Part shown: positions 29,965 through 38,444 of the stretch, piece after piece
How the letters are laid out: the number at the start of each line of letters is the position of its first letter
Numbering within the stretch: the stretch's first letter is position 1
DNA from: Edaphovirga cremea
GTDB lineage: Bacteria > Pseudomonadota > Gammaproteobacteria > Enterobacterales > Enterobacteriaceae
Length of the DNA stretch: 64,000 nt
Assembly: GCF_003332275.1 (NCBI RefSeq)
Contig: NZ_QOVA01000007.1
Location: forward strand, 182,637-246,636
Direction of reading: 5' to 3'
The notes under the pieces: generated by a model
What the model was told of the DNA's origin: nothing
The model's input: only the letters and a program-made list of their open reading frames with translations
Databases searched by the model: none
Position numbers and translations under genes: made by a program

Positions 29965-30276
29965 CTACAGACCGACAATACTTTCCACCTGATGGTGAAA
30001 CACATAGGGATCAGAGATCAACGCAAATTTTTCATCTTCAGAATAGGTCACCGCAATGGAGTAATCCTCACCCGCGAAGGCTTTTACTGCGGCCAGATTT
30101 TCCCAATAGGTCGCCAGGAAAAAGTGCTCATACCCCGCCTGAGTTTCACGGCGTACAAACGCACCGAGATTACCGGCAATACTTTTCGAATGCTGGATAC
30201 CAGTGAGTTGCAGATGCTTGGCAAATCCCTCAGCATGAATCACAGGCACACAACCGTGCCAGGTACGACAAATCAT
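29965..30276 (-). CDS. Antibiotic-biosynthesis-monooxygenase-like (ABM fold) protein
   Basis: A 103-residue protein of the dimeric alpha-beta barrel type. MICRTWHGCVPVIHAEGFAK and HFFLATYWENLAAVKAFAGE fit the ABM/heme-degrading family pattern (Trp-Glu-Asn region and the His near the C-terminus, VFHHQVE). It is probably a small cytosolic oxidoreductase or stress protein. It is divergent from cbpA. The ribosome site gaggg is six bases before the ATG. Confidence 0.75.
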   Translation of the reverse strand: MICRTWHGCVPVIHAEGFAKHLQLTGIQHSKSIAGNLGAFVRRETQAGYEHFFLATYWENLAAVKAFAGEDYSIAVTYSEDEKFALISDPYVFHHQVESIVGL

Positions 30277-30506
30277 TCCACCCTCGCATATCTATTCAAT
30301 AATAACGAATAGATAGTCTACATCAATCTTCCGCGTCGGCAAAAAACCTTTCCTTCCACGTACCCGCCACAGCCATTCAGGCGGCGAACGGTCAATTCAC
30401 AGAGTTAACCCCTGCGCCTTAAGGTGCTAAGATTGAAACAGTTTCATTGTATCTGGCAGGGCATGCGTGACGCCCGCAATAACTCGTTGAAAATGAGAGT
30501 GTGTAC

Positions 30507-31448
30507 ATGGAATTCAAGGACTATTACGTCATTTTAGGGGTCAACCCTAGCGACGATCTCAGAACCATCAAAACGGCTTATCGACGTCTGGCACGCAAAT
30601 ACCATCCTGATGTCAGCAAGGAGCCGAACGCTGAAAGCAAATTCAAAGAAGTTGCCGAAGCCTATGAGGTACTGAAAGACACCGAGCGCCGTGAGGAATA
30701 CGATCAATTGCGTCTGCATCGCAATGATCCGAACTTTGGCCGACAACAACCGTGGCAACAGCAGCGCAGCAGTGCGCATAGCGGTGGGAATGGCAGTGGC
30801 CACTCGCAAGACTATTCAGACTTTTTCGAGTCGGTATTTGGCGGCAGGGCCCGTTCGACACGGCAACAATCCCAGGCTATTCGCGGTCAGGATGTTGAAA
30901 TGGAGATTGCGGTGCTGCTGGAGGAAACGCTCACGGTGCAAACCCGCACTATCTCCTTCCAACTTCCTGCTGACGATCCTTTTGGTCGGCCAGTACAAAA
31001 CCGCACTAAGACGCTGAACGTCAAAATCCCTGCCGGTGTGGGTGAAGGTGAGCGGATTCGCCTGAAGGGCCAGGGCGGCGCGGGCTTCAACGGCGGGCCA
31101 AACGGCGATCTGTATCTGGTGGTGCGCATCGCCCCGCACCCACTGTTTGATATCGATGGTCACAATCTGAATATCGTGGTGCCGCTGGCGCCATGGGAAG
31201 CCGCCTTGGGTGCCAAAATCGATGTCCCCACGCTGGCCGGAAAAATCACCGTAACCATTCCCGCTGGCAGCCAGACCGGTCAGCGCCTGCGCATCAAGGG
31301 CAAAGGGCTGGTCGGCAAGAAAGAGTCCGGCGATCTGTTCGCTATTCTCAAAGTCACTATGCCACCCAAACCCGACAACAAGACCGCTGAACTTTGGAAG
31401 CAGTTGGCAGCGCACACCACGTTTAATCCCCGTAGCGAATGGGAGTAA
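30507..31448 (+). CDS. cbpA: Curved DNA-binding protein CbpA, DnaJ-type co-chaperone
   Basis: A DnaJ analogue that works with DnaK and also binds curved DNA in stationary phase. It has 313 residues from ATG 30507 ([20 protein letters not shown]); a GTG two codons upstream is less likely. The J domain occupies about 1-70 with the HPD motif ([10 protein letters not shown]), followed by a Gln/Ser/Gly linker, then two beta-rich substrate-binding domains ending [20 protein letters not shown]. The length and layout match E. coli (306 residues). cbpM follows six bases downstream. Confidence 0.97.
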   Translation: MEFKDYYVILGVNPSDDLRTIKTAYRRLARKYHPDVSKEPNAESKFKEVAEAYEVLKDTERREEYDQLRLHRNDPNFGRQQPWQQQRSSAHSGGNGSGHSQDYSDFFESVFGGRARSTRQQSQAIRGQDVEMEIAVLLEETLTVQTRTISFQLPADDPFGRPVQNRTKTLNVKIPAGVGEGERIRLKGQGGAGFNGGPNGDLYLVVRIAPHPLFDIDGHNLNIVVPLAPWEAALGAKIDVPTLAGKITVTIPAGSQTGQRLRIKGKGLVGKKESGDLFAILKVTMPPKPDNKTAELWKQLAAHTTFNPRSEWE

Positions 31449-31454
31449 AACATC

Positions 31455-31769
31455 ATGACCGAAATAGACGTTACTTTTACGATCACTGAATTCTGTCAAT
31501 ATACCGATCTTTCCCCAGACGAACTGAGTGAAGTGGTCGGGTTGGGTCTTATTGAGCCGAAAGAAATCGAATCTGAAAGTTGGCTCTTTGACGGACATGC
31601 CCTGGTGATTTTCCAGCGGGCGCAACGGTTGCACCAGGAATTGGAATTGGACTGGTCAGGCATCGCGCTGGCTATCACGCTGCTGGATAATATCGAACAC
31701 CTGAAAGAAGAGAACCGGCAGTTGCACAAACAACTCAGTCGGTTCTTGCTGGAAAACGAAGGCCGCTGA
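31455..31769 (+). CDS. cbpM: CbpM, specific inhibitor of CbpA
   Basis: A 104-residue MerR-fold-like protein that binds the J domain of CbpA and blocks both its co-chaperone and DNA-binding functions. TFTITEFCQYTDLSPDELSE and VVGLGLIEPKEIESESWLFD are typical. A coiled-coil end (DNIEHLKEENRQLHKQLSRF) follows. The gene is the second of the cbpA-cbpM operon, as in E. coli. Confidence 0.95.
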   Translation: MTEIDVTFTITEFCQYTDLSPDELSEVVGLGLIEPKEIESESWLFDGHALVIFQRAQRLHQELELDWSGIALAITLLDNIEHLKEENRQLHKQLSRFLLENEGR

Positions 31770-31901
31770 TCTCCCCCGACGATCATCCGTCGTTTGCCAG
31801 CTCAGCGAGGTGTTATAGGTGAATTCAGGCGTAATCGACAGATAATCCCCGGTGTTTTTGTTTTTCGACTCAAGCATATAGGTAAGGACTGACAAATCGC
31901 T

Positions 31902-32999
31902 ATGTCTACAAATATTGAACAAGAAATCACTGAAAAACTCGACCGGCTTTTTAATGAAATCATCACCGTGCGTACCGACGATCGGCAACTGAAAGCGCTG
32001 AAAGTGAGCGCCGCCGAACTGTCGATTGAGAACTGGGACTGGCCGCAAGGTGTAGGTATTTACGGCATCTGGCGGCTCTACAAAGTGACCGGACAGTCGC
32101 GCTATCTCGGCTATGTACGCAGTTGGTATCAACGCCGTCTCGCGGAGGGCCTGCCCGAAAAGGACATCAACCGCGTCGCGCCCATGCTGACGCTGACCAC
32201 GATGAGCCTCGAACTGAATGACCGCAGCCATGATGATTTAATTCATGAATTTGCCCACTGGATCGAGAAAGAGCTGGTCCGCACGCAGGAGAATGGCTTC
32301 ACCCACAGCACCAGCGATCATCTCAATGAAGAACAGTTATGGGTCGATACCCTGTTCATGAGCAGCCTGTTTTACGCCCGTGCCGGATCTTATCTGGCGC
32401 GACCGGCCTACAGTGAAGAAGTCACCTACCAATTCCTGCTGCATATCAAGTATCTCATCGACCGCAAAACCGGTCTTTGGATGCACGGCTGGAATTTCAA
32501 TGAAGCCAGCAATTACGGCGAGGCGCTCTGGGGACGCGGAAACGGCTGGGCAGCCATCAGCACCGTCGATTTCCTGGAAATGCTCAGTGAGAAAAATGCC
32601 GGTTATCAGATGATCGAACAGACATTCCAGCGTCAAGCGGCGGCTGCCATGAAGTATCAGCACCCAAGCGGCATGTGGCATACGCTGGTCAATAAACCGG
32701 ACAGTTATCTGGAAACCTCGGGCACCGCCGGATTCACTTATGCGTTGCTAAAAGGGATGCGATTGGGTCTGCTGGATGACTCTTATCAAGACACCGCGTG
32801 GAAAGGTGTCAAAGCATTATTAAGCCGTATCAATGAACAGGGTGAAGTCGCTGATGTGTCTGCCGGAACACCCATTGGCGCAGATCTCACCCACTATCAC
32901 AACATTGCCATTAAACAGCGCGCTTACGGCCAGTCCCTGACCATGCTGGCACTGACGGAAGCGCTGGCGTTTTCAGCGCGGGTCGCCCCTGTACTGTGA
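31902..32999 (+). CDS. Unsaturated rhamnogalacturonyl hydrolase, GH105
   Basis: A 365-residue alpha/alpha-barrel enzyme of glycoside hydrolase family 105 (YteR type), which removes the unsaturated galacturonyl end left by rhamnogalacturonan lyases; a late step in pectin use. Catalytic-region motifs are LWVDTLFMSSLF (Asp of the proton donor) and WGRGNGWAAISTVDFLEML. There is no signal peptide, so it acts in the cytosol on imported oligosaccharides. No transporter or lyase adjoins it, so it is probably regulated with a dispersed pectin regulon. The GH88 family is the alternative, less likely given the WGRGNGW motif. Confidence 0.88.
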   Translation: MSTNIEQEITEKLDRLFNEIITVRTDDRQLKALKVSAAELSIENWDWPQGVGIYGIWRLYKVTGQSRYLGYVRSWYQRRLAEGLPEKDINRVAPMLTLTTMSLELNDRSHDDLIHEFAHWIEKELVRTQENGFTHSTSDHLNEEQLWVDTLFMSSLFYARAGSYLARPAYSEEVTYQFLLHIKYLIDRKTGLWMHGWNFNEASNYGEALWGRGNGWAAISTVDFLEMLSEKNAGYQMIEQTFQRQAAAAMKYQHPSGMWHTLVNKPDSYLETSGTAGFTYALLKGMRLGLLDDSYQDTAWKGVKALLSRINEQGEVADVSAGTPIGADLTHYHNIAIKQRAYGQSLTMLALTEALAFSARVAPVL

Positions 33000-33233
33000 A
33001 TGGTTTAATCAGCCGCAGTTGAAAAAAGCCCTGTCGGCGTTGACTCGCGAACAGGTCACAGCCTAACCCCCTCTCCGCCTACCGCTTGGTAGCGCGGGGA
33101 TATTTTTCATTATTTTTCAAACGCTTTACGCTTTCTTTCGCAAAATAAAAATCAACGCCCGAATTTTGTCGCTCCGATAAACAGAATTATTCTACTCTGA
33201 TTACCAATGAGTGAATGAAGAGTGAGCAACCCT

Positions 33234-34292
33234 ATGCTTTTTGATCTTCCTGACGATGACACCCTTTACACTGCCCTCATTGCCCGCGATCCGGCCTACG
33301 ATGGATTTGCCTTTGTCGGGGTGAAAAGTACCGGGGTGTTTTGCCGACTGACGTGCGCCGCGCGTAAACCCAAACGTGAAAACAGCCGGTTCTTTTCGTC
33401 CATTGCCGCCTGTCTGGAAGCCGGTTTCAGACCGTGCAAGCGCTGTACGCCGCTGGCGCTTTCAGGCGAGAAAGACCCGACGGTCACCCAACTGATCGAT
33501 GCGCTGGATCGTGAACCCGAGAAACGTTGGTCGGAAGACGATCTGCTGCGGCTGGACTACGATCCCTCGACCGTCCGCCGCGCGTTCAAGCGTCAATTTG
33601 GTATCACCTTTCTTGAAATGGCCAGACTGCGCAGGCTCGGCAAAGGCATGGATGTCCTGGCATCCGGCGTCAAGATTATTGATGCGCAAATCGAAGCCAG
33701 TTACGAATCCGGCAGCGGATTCCGCGCGGCCATTGCCCGGCACATCGGCGTCAATCCGAGTCAGGCAAGAACCCATCAATTCCTGAAGGCTGATTGGCTG
33801 GATACACCGATCGGCTCGATGCTGGCGGTGGCGGACAATTACGCGCTGCACCTGCTCGAGTTCTGCGATCGTAAAGCACTGCCCACGGAGCTCACCCGGC
33901 TGAAGAATGTGACGGGTTCGGACATCATTATGGGCCGCACGCCCCTGATTGACCGTGTGGAACAGGAGATGAACGGTTATTTCTCGGGGCAACTTTTTGA
34001 ATTCACCACACCTCTGGCGCAACACGGCTCGCTGTTTACCCAAAAAGTCTGGGATGTGCTGCGCTCAATTCCGATTGGCGACGTACAAAGTTATTCCGCG
34101 ATAGCGTCGATGATGGGTCAATCCTCTGCCGCCAGAGCGGTTGCGCGCGCCAACGGTGCCAACCAGATTTCCATAATCATCCCCTGTCACCGGGTGATTG
34201 GTGCTGACGGTTCGTTGACCGGTTACGGCGGCGGGCTGTGGCGAAAGCGCTGGCTGATCGAGCATGAGCGCCGCATGTCGCTGCGTCAGTAG
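33234..34292 (+). CDS. ada: Ada: methyl-phosphotriester / O6-methylguanine transferase and activator
   Basis: Adaptive-response protein that repairs alkylated DNA and, once methylated, activates its own regulon. 352 residues from ATG 33234, which puts the zinc cysteines at 37, 41, 68 and 71, within one residue of E. coli; a GTG at 33222 would add four residues. Order of domains: zinc domain (FCRLTCAARKP and FRPCKRC, first Cys being the phosphotriester acceptor), AraC-type helix-turn-helix (about 80-170), and methyltransferase domain with IIPCHRVIGADGSLTGYGGG. All key residues are present. No alkB adjoins. Confidence 0.96.
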   Translation: MLFDLPDDDTLYTALIARDPAYDGFAFVGVKSTGVFCRLTCAARKPKRENSRFFSSIAACLEAGFRPCKRCTPLALSGEKDPTVTQLIDALDREPEKRWSEDDLLRLDYDPSTVRRAFKRQFGITFLEMARLRRLGKGMDVLASGVKIIDAQIEASYESGSGFRAAIARHIGVNPSQARTHQFLKADWLDTPIGSMLAVADNYALHLLEFCDRKALPTELTRLKNVTGSDIIMGRTPLIDRVEQEMNGYFSGQLFEFTTPLAQHGSLFTQKVWDVLRSIPIGDVQSYSAIASMMGQSSAARAVARANGANQISIIIPCHRVIGADGSLTGYGGGLWRKRWLIEHERRMSLRQ

Positions 34293-34339
34293 CGATATAA
34301 GCTACGCTCCGGCGACCTCTCTTTCGCTGATGGAGAGTT

Positions 34340-34417
34340 TTAAACTGCGGTTAACGCCGCAAAGCCGATAATTAATACTGAAAATCCTAACGCTATATAA
34401 ATGAATATTTGCTGCAT
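34340..34417 (-). CDS. Possible 25-residue membrane protein
   Basis: A short minus-strand frame reading MQQIFIYIALGFSVLIIGFA then ALTAV, one strong hydrophobic helix. The upstream sequence (aagaa) is only a weak ribosome site and I know no homologue. It lies in the ada/LysE gap, opposite to both neighbours. Confidence 0.35.
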   Translation of the reverse strand: MQQIFIYIALGFSVLIIGFAALTAV

Positions 34418-34458
34418 GCTATTTTATTCTTTTACGCCTTGAGCGAAAGAGAGTCCCT

Positions 34459-35097
34459 ATGGCCACGTCGACTGCTGTTATTGCCATTCTGGTGGCGCTG
34501 ATGTTGGGTGCAATGAGTCCCGGCCCCAGTTTTGTCCTGGTCGCACGTAATTCGGTGGGATTGTCGCGCGCTGATGGGTTGGCAACAGCCGTCGGGATGG
34601 GCGTTGGCGGTGTAATTTTTGGCGGTATCGCACTCGCCGGACTTTATACGTTGCTCACGTCGGTGGAATGGCTCTATATCACGTTGAAAATAGCGGGCGG
34701 CGTATATTTGCTTTACCTCGCCTATAAGATTTGGCGCGGTGCCAACTCGCCGTTGGTCGTTGACGATGGCGCGATTTTGCACCGCAAAGGGGTGCAGCGT
34801 TCGTTCTGGCTGGGGCTGACCACGCAACTGAGTAACCCAAAGACAGCGATCGTGTACGGCAGTATTTTTGCGTCGCTGCTTCCGCAACATCCTCCGCTCT
34901 GGTGTTATATCGCGTTACCCCCGCTGATGTTTGCCATTGAAGCCGGATGGTACACGCTGGTGGCAATCTGTTTTTCGAGTCGCCGCCCGCGGGAAATCTA
35001 CCTGCGCAGTAAAAAATGGGTCGATCGTCTGGCATCCACGGCGATTGCCGCACTGGGGTTGAGGCTGATTCTCACCGCGCATAAAACGGGTTTATGA
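34459..35097 (+). CDS. LysE/RhtB-family amino-acid exporter
   Basis: A 212-residue inner-membrane exporter with about six helices. The family signature LMLGAMSPGPSFVLVARNSV opens the protein, and LKIAGGVYLLYLAYKIWRG and LGLTTQLSNPKTAIVYGSIF follow at the usual spacing. Substrates in the family include threonine, homoserine and lysine; the one here is not known. The ribosome site (aagaga) is acceptable. A hairpin follows 9 bases after the stop. Confidence 0.88.
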   Translation: MATSTAVIAILVALMLGAMSPGPSFVLVARNSVGLSRADGLATAVGMGVGGVIFGGIALAGLYTLLTSVEWLYITLKIAGGVYLLYLAYKIWRGANSPLVVDDGAILHRKGVQRSFWLGLTTQLSNPKTAIVYGSIFASLLPQHPPLWCYIALPPLMFAIEAGWYTLVAICFSSRRPREIYLRSKKWVDRLASTAIAALGLRLILTAHKTGL

Positions 35098-35103
35098 ACG
35101 TTA

Positions 35104-35132
35104 AAAGGCCGGATTATTCCCGGCCTCTATTC
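35104..35132 (+). terminator. Hairpin after the LysE-type gene
   Basis: aggccgg (35106-35112) pairs with ccggcct (35120-35126). The T tract after it is short, so this is a probable but not strong terminator. Confidence 0.5.
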
Positions 35133-35155
35133 GCAAGATGGCTGTACCGCATGCA

Positions 35156-35446
35156 TTATTCTTTCGCGTTGAACTCGGCTGCACTTCCCAACACATTGGC
35201 GGTATTGAACGTGACGTGATCACCCATTTTGTAAAACGGATGCGCGGGCAACGCATCGCCAAGCGTGCCGACTTTAATGATTATCCCTTCCAGTTCGTTC
35301 TGATCTTTGGAAACAATTCTAACCGCCAGCCGGTAGCAGATAGCCGGATTGCCAACCTGAAAAGTAGTAAGCATGACATTCTCCCCCACTTTGAAACTGT
35401 GGAGGAGACACAGGGGAGCTTGTCTAAACACATTTTCGTTCATCAT
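35156..35446 (-). CDS. Small protein of unknown function
   Basis: A 96-residue protein with no recognised domain. The body is beta-rich (MLTTFQVGNPAICYRLAVRI, then IIIKVGTLGD), with a small-barrel look, and the C-terminus is polar. The ribosome site aaagga stands six bases before two adjacent ATGs, which supports that it is real. It stands alone on the minus strand. I cannot assign a function. Confidence 0.6.
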   Translation of the reverse strand: MMNENVFRQAPLCLLHSFKVGENVMLTTFQVGNPAICYRLAVRIVSKDQNELEGIIIKVGTLGDALPAHPFYKMGDHVTFNTANVLGSAAEFNAKE

Positions 35447-35653
35447 TAAGTATCCTTTTATTCTTATAATGACGGGTAAGGTGCTTATATTAATGATAGA
35501 ACATGTTTTTTAAGTTAGCCGTTTTCACTGTCAGGAAGTAATTCGAGAGGATGTCAGGTATTGATGTTGCCGTGCAGATCGACGTGGCAGCAGAACATTC
35601 TTAAGCGGGATATTGGCGTCAGGATGCGGAAAAACCGCCCGCAGGCGGTTATG

Positions 35654-35854
35654 TTATTTTACTTTGATGGCACTCTGGATGGCGTCGGCCATCAATGCAA
35701 TGTGCTTTTCAGCCGATTCGAACTGATAAGCAACCCCGGTACCATCGTTGACATCGGATAACGTGGCTTTGATCAGTTCAAGCGCGGCCTGCACTGCAAG
35801 AATCCGTTGTTTTTGTTCAATCGATGCATCAGGTGCTAAATAATTATCTAACAT
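35654..35854 (-). CDS. Small helical protein of unknown function
   Basis: A 66-residue, mostly helical protein (IEQKQRILAVQAALELIKAT and FESAEKHIALMADAIQSAIK). It has a very good ribosome site (aaaggaga) before the ATG. There is no signal or membrane segment. I know no homologue by name. It may form one minus-strand unit with the 35156 gene, about 200 bases downstream. Confidence 0.6.
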   Translation of the reverse strand: MLDNYLAPDASIEQKQRILAVQAALELIKATLSDVNDGTGVAYQFESAEKHIALMADAIQSAIKVK

Positions 35855-36109
35855 AACCGTCTCCTTTTGAGTATCTCCTAGCCAGTATAAGCATCTGGCA
35901 ATAAATAGCGATTAAACAAAGGTCTTTTCGAGAGACGGGTCAAAAGGAAATTCCGCCCGCTAGCGGAAAAATATTATTTAAGATAAAACCCTGGGAAAAT
36001 AATACCATTTTCGCCGTAGTGTGACCGCGCTATAACTCTACGCTCTCTTGCATCGTTGATTGTGTAATGCCTGTGGTATGTTTTGTGCCTATATTAAACT
36101 GGAGGATTT

Positions 36110-36502
36110 ATGCTCACATACGGCTTAGGATTCCGCGCCCCGCAAGGAACATATCTGGTTAAAGGTTTGGGTTATGAAATATATAGTGGCAGAGTAACGC
36201 TTGATTTGGTTATTAGCGATTACAAACAAGGGCATACAGCGAAAATTCTTAATAAGTCAATTCCACCGAGGGGAGAATGTGCATCAATTTCCACCGATCT
36301 GACAACTTTCCTGAAAAAATTCAAAACGCTTATTTTCAACGACTACGGTTTCAATAATTCGATCTTATTTCTGGATAAAATCCATGAGATTGAGTTTCAG
36401 GTAGACATTAATGATAGCGGGCTGGTCGACAGGGTCTACGCAAAAAAAGAGATGCCACGTCTTTTTTCCAGTAAAAAAGATCTCCTGGAAAGTCTCGCCT
36501 AA
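36110..36502 (+). CDS. Protein of unknown function next to the CRISPR array
   Basis: A 130-residue soluble protein (starting MLTYGLGFRAPQGTYLVKGL) with an excellent ribosome site (ggagg). No domain is recognised; the charge pattern and secondary-structure propensity look like a folded alpha/beta protein. Its codons are AT-richer than those of the core genes. It is the last gene before the trailer end of the CRISPR array, so a link to defence or to its control is possible but unsupported. Confidence 0.6.
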   Translation: MLTYGLGFRAPQGTYLVKGLGYEIYSGRVTLDLVISDYKQGHTAKILNKSIPPRGECASISTDLTTFLKKFKTLIFNDYGFNNSILFLDKIHEIEFQVDINDSGLVDRVYAKKEMPRLFSSKKDLLESLA

Positions 36503-36644
36503 TAATTGTTGAATGCCTTTCATTACGCCAGAAATGCGTTCGCGTTGCGAACGCTACAGGTGCAAGTTTTATTTCCTCCATTTCCCCCTTAATGCGACAA
36601 TTTTATGGGCTGCCTGATCCCCGACGCCCTATGACGGGGCGCTA
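36503..36644. other. Trailer-side flank of CRISPR array 1 with a perfect hairpin
   Basis: gcgttcgc (36536-36543) and gcgaacgc (36547-36554) form a perfect hairpin shortly after the unknown gene. There is no T tract on either side. The rest has no supported feature. Confidence 0.5.
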
Positions 36645-37752
36645 TTTGTGAGCTGCCTGCGCGGCAGCGAACACGTATTCGATCATGAGGCATTCACTAT
36701 GTTCTTTCTAAACTGCCTGCGCGGCAGCGAACCGCAACTCACCCGCTGCTCCCAACGTACCGTATTTCTAAGCTGCCTGCGCGGCAGCGAACAAGCTGGC
36801 GCACAATAAAGTCGATAATTTCAGTTTCTAAGCTGCCTGCGCGGCAGCGAACTGTTTTGCTAGTTGTGGTCGGTGGCGTTTCTTTTTCTAAGCTGCCTGC
36901 GCGGCAGCGAACAAATGGCAGACGGCTGGTCGGCTGGCGTAGCCTTTCTAAGCTGCCTGCGCGGCAGCGAACTGAATCAGTAATGCCCAGCAGGGTTTCA
37001 TGCTTTTCTAAGCTGCCTGCGCGGCAGCGAACTAAGCGGAAAGCGGCTCCCCCTTAAACGGTGATTTCTAAGTTGCCTGCACGGCAGCGAACATGACGAC
37101 GGATTGATTGTCGATAGTGCTGTTTTTCTAAGCTGCCTGCGCGGCAGCAAACCAAAAAACCCAACTGAAGTGCCAACATCAATCTTTCTAAGCTGCCTGC
37201 GCGGCAGCGAACTGGGACAAGTTGCGAGCAGCTCATACCCTTGCTTTCTAAGCTGCCTGCGCGGCAGCGAACTTGGCGGAAATACGCCGTTTGGTGTGCC
37301 CGCCTTTCTAAGCTGCCTGCGCGGCAGCGAACGCTTATCGCTTTGGCTTGTATTGGCTCCTCCTTTTCTAAGCTGCCTGCGCGGCAGCGAACGGGTTTCA
37401 TTGACGGCCATCGAGGCCAGCCGATTTCTAAGCTGCCTGCGCGGCAGCGAACTCAAATCCGTTCATTTTATCGCTCAACAAATTTTTCTAAGCTGCCTGC
37501 GCGGCAGCGAACCCCATTGCGCCTAAATAGTTTAATACCCTATCTTTCTAAGCTGCCTGCGCGGCAGCGAACTCGATCGGCTGTTGATGCAAGTCCGCAG
37601 TAAATTTCTAAGCTGCCTGCGCGGCAGCGAACCCCGAAAGCAGCACCGATAATCACACCGACTGTTTCTAAGCTGCCTGCGCGGCAGCGAACTTAATAAG
37701 CTGCCAGAATTCAGCGGCGAGCTGTTTCTAAGCTGCCTGCGCGGCAGCGAAC
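36645..37752 (-). CRISPR. Type I-F CRISPR array 1: 19 repeats, 18 spacers
   Basis: A 28-base repeat recurs every 60 bases exactly, with 32-base spacers. On the transcribed (minus) strand it begins GTTCGCTGCCGCGCAGGC and ends AGCTTAGAAA, the I-F (Ypest/Pectobacterium) type with the GCTGCC/GGCAGC stem cut by Cas6f. Repeats start at 36645, 36705 and so on to 37725. Variants: the first (36645, tttgtg in place of tttcta), 36705 (one base), 37065 (two bases) and 37125 (one base); the others agree. Degeneracy at the low-coordinate end marks the trailer, so the leader and newest spacers are at the high-coordinate end. All spacers differ by eye. Confidence 0.98.
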
Positions 37753-37883
37753 TGTACCGAAACTCTATTAACTCCTTAACCAACAAAGATAAACCGGTCT
37801 TTTCGTCCAAAAACCCTTTTTTATCGCTAACTGAATGCGGTCTTATAAAACAATCAGTTAGCGAAGGGTCGGAAAAAAGGGTC
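37753..37883 (-). promoter_or_regulatory. Leader of CRISPR array 1
   Basis: AT-rich 131 bases between the last repeat and cas6f. Three blocks recur at the same distances from the repeat in array 2: aacccttttttat (60 bases out), ataaaacaa (93) and aaaaaagggtc (121). An inverted repeat cgctaactga/tcagttagcg (37825-37834, 37854-37863) frames the middle block. It must drive array transcription and would guide spacer integration. Confidence 0.8.
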
Positions 37884-38433
37884 AGAACCACGGGATCGTG
37901 GCGGTGCTGCTTAGGCCGTATGCGGAGAATATTCCCGCCTGCGGTTGCGGCAGAATATCGCCGTGCTGAATGTAGATACGCATCGTATTGCCGTTAGACA
38001 GACTGCCCATCTGAATAAATGGCATATCCAACGATTTCTGTTGGGTATCAGGTATCTGCTCCAGAGCCTGCTGCTCGGTCAGCCATCCTTTGAGAATCGA
38101 ACGCCGTCTTTTGTTATGCGCGCTTTTTGCCTGAACGCGTTTTACCGTTCTGTACTTAACCTGTGGCGGAATCGGCTGCAATGCCCCACAGCGCGTATAA
38201 TCGCGTAAACCTTGCAGCCAGTTTTGATCCATCAGGTGGGACAGATCCTCTTTTGTACCGTGCAAACGCAGAATCTCGCCCAGCAACTTTCCTTGCTGGG
38301 GAAAACTCACGCCCACCTTCCCTTGCGTATGCTGCCCCAACGCCCGGTGCAACTTCGAGAAAAGTTTATTGAGCAATTCTTGCGCTGTACTTTCCAGATC
38401 CGGTAACACCTTGATATCCAGATAGTGATCCAT
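37882..38433 (-). CDS. cas6f: Cas6f (Csy4) CRISPR RNA endonuclease
   Basis: Cuts the I-F pre-crRNA at the base of the repeat stem and stays bound to the 3' hairpin. I start at ATG 38433 (MDHYLDIKVLPDLESTAQEL), six bases after gaggtgg; 183 residues, the normal family length. The His of the active site lies in the family position (near residue 30, KLHRAL), the Arg-rich helix that reads the repeat is present (KRVQAKSAHNKRRRS), and the C-terminal IYIQHGDI and FSAYGLSS are typical. The gene looks intact although its operon partners are broken. Confidence 0.94.
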   Translation of the reverse strand: MDHYLDIKVLPDLESTAQELLNKLFSKLHRALGQHTQGKVGVSFPQQGKLLGEILRLHGTKEDLSHLMDQNWLQGLRDYTRCGALQPIPPQVKYRTVKRVQAKSAHNKRRRSILKGWLTEQQALEQIPDTQQKSLDMPFIQMGSLSNGNTMRIYIQHGDILPQPQAGIFSAYGLSSTATIPWF

Positions 38434-38444
38434 AGCCACCTCGT

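Noticed and set aside
36857..37603. Several frames of 60-150 codons with repeating Leu-Pro-Arg-Arg or Ser-Cys-Leu-Arg-Gly blocks
   Set aside because: They are translations of the 60-bp CRISPR period, not genes.
37825..37863. Inverted repeat after cas6f considered as its terminator
   Set aside because: No T tract on the minus strand after the right arm; position and partner in array 2 fit a leader element better.
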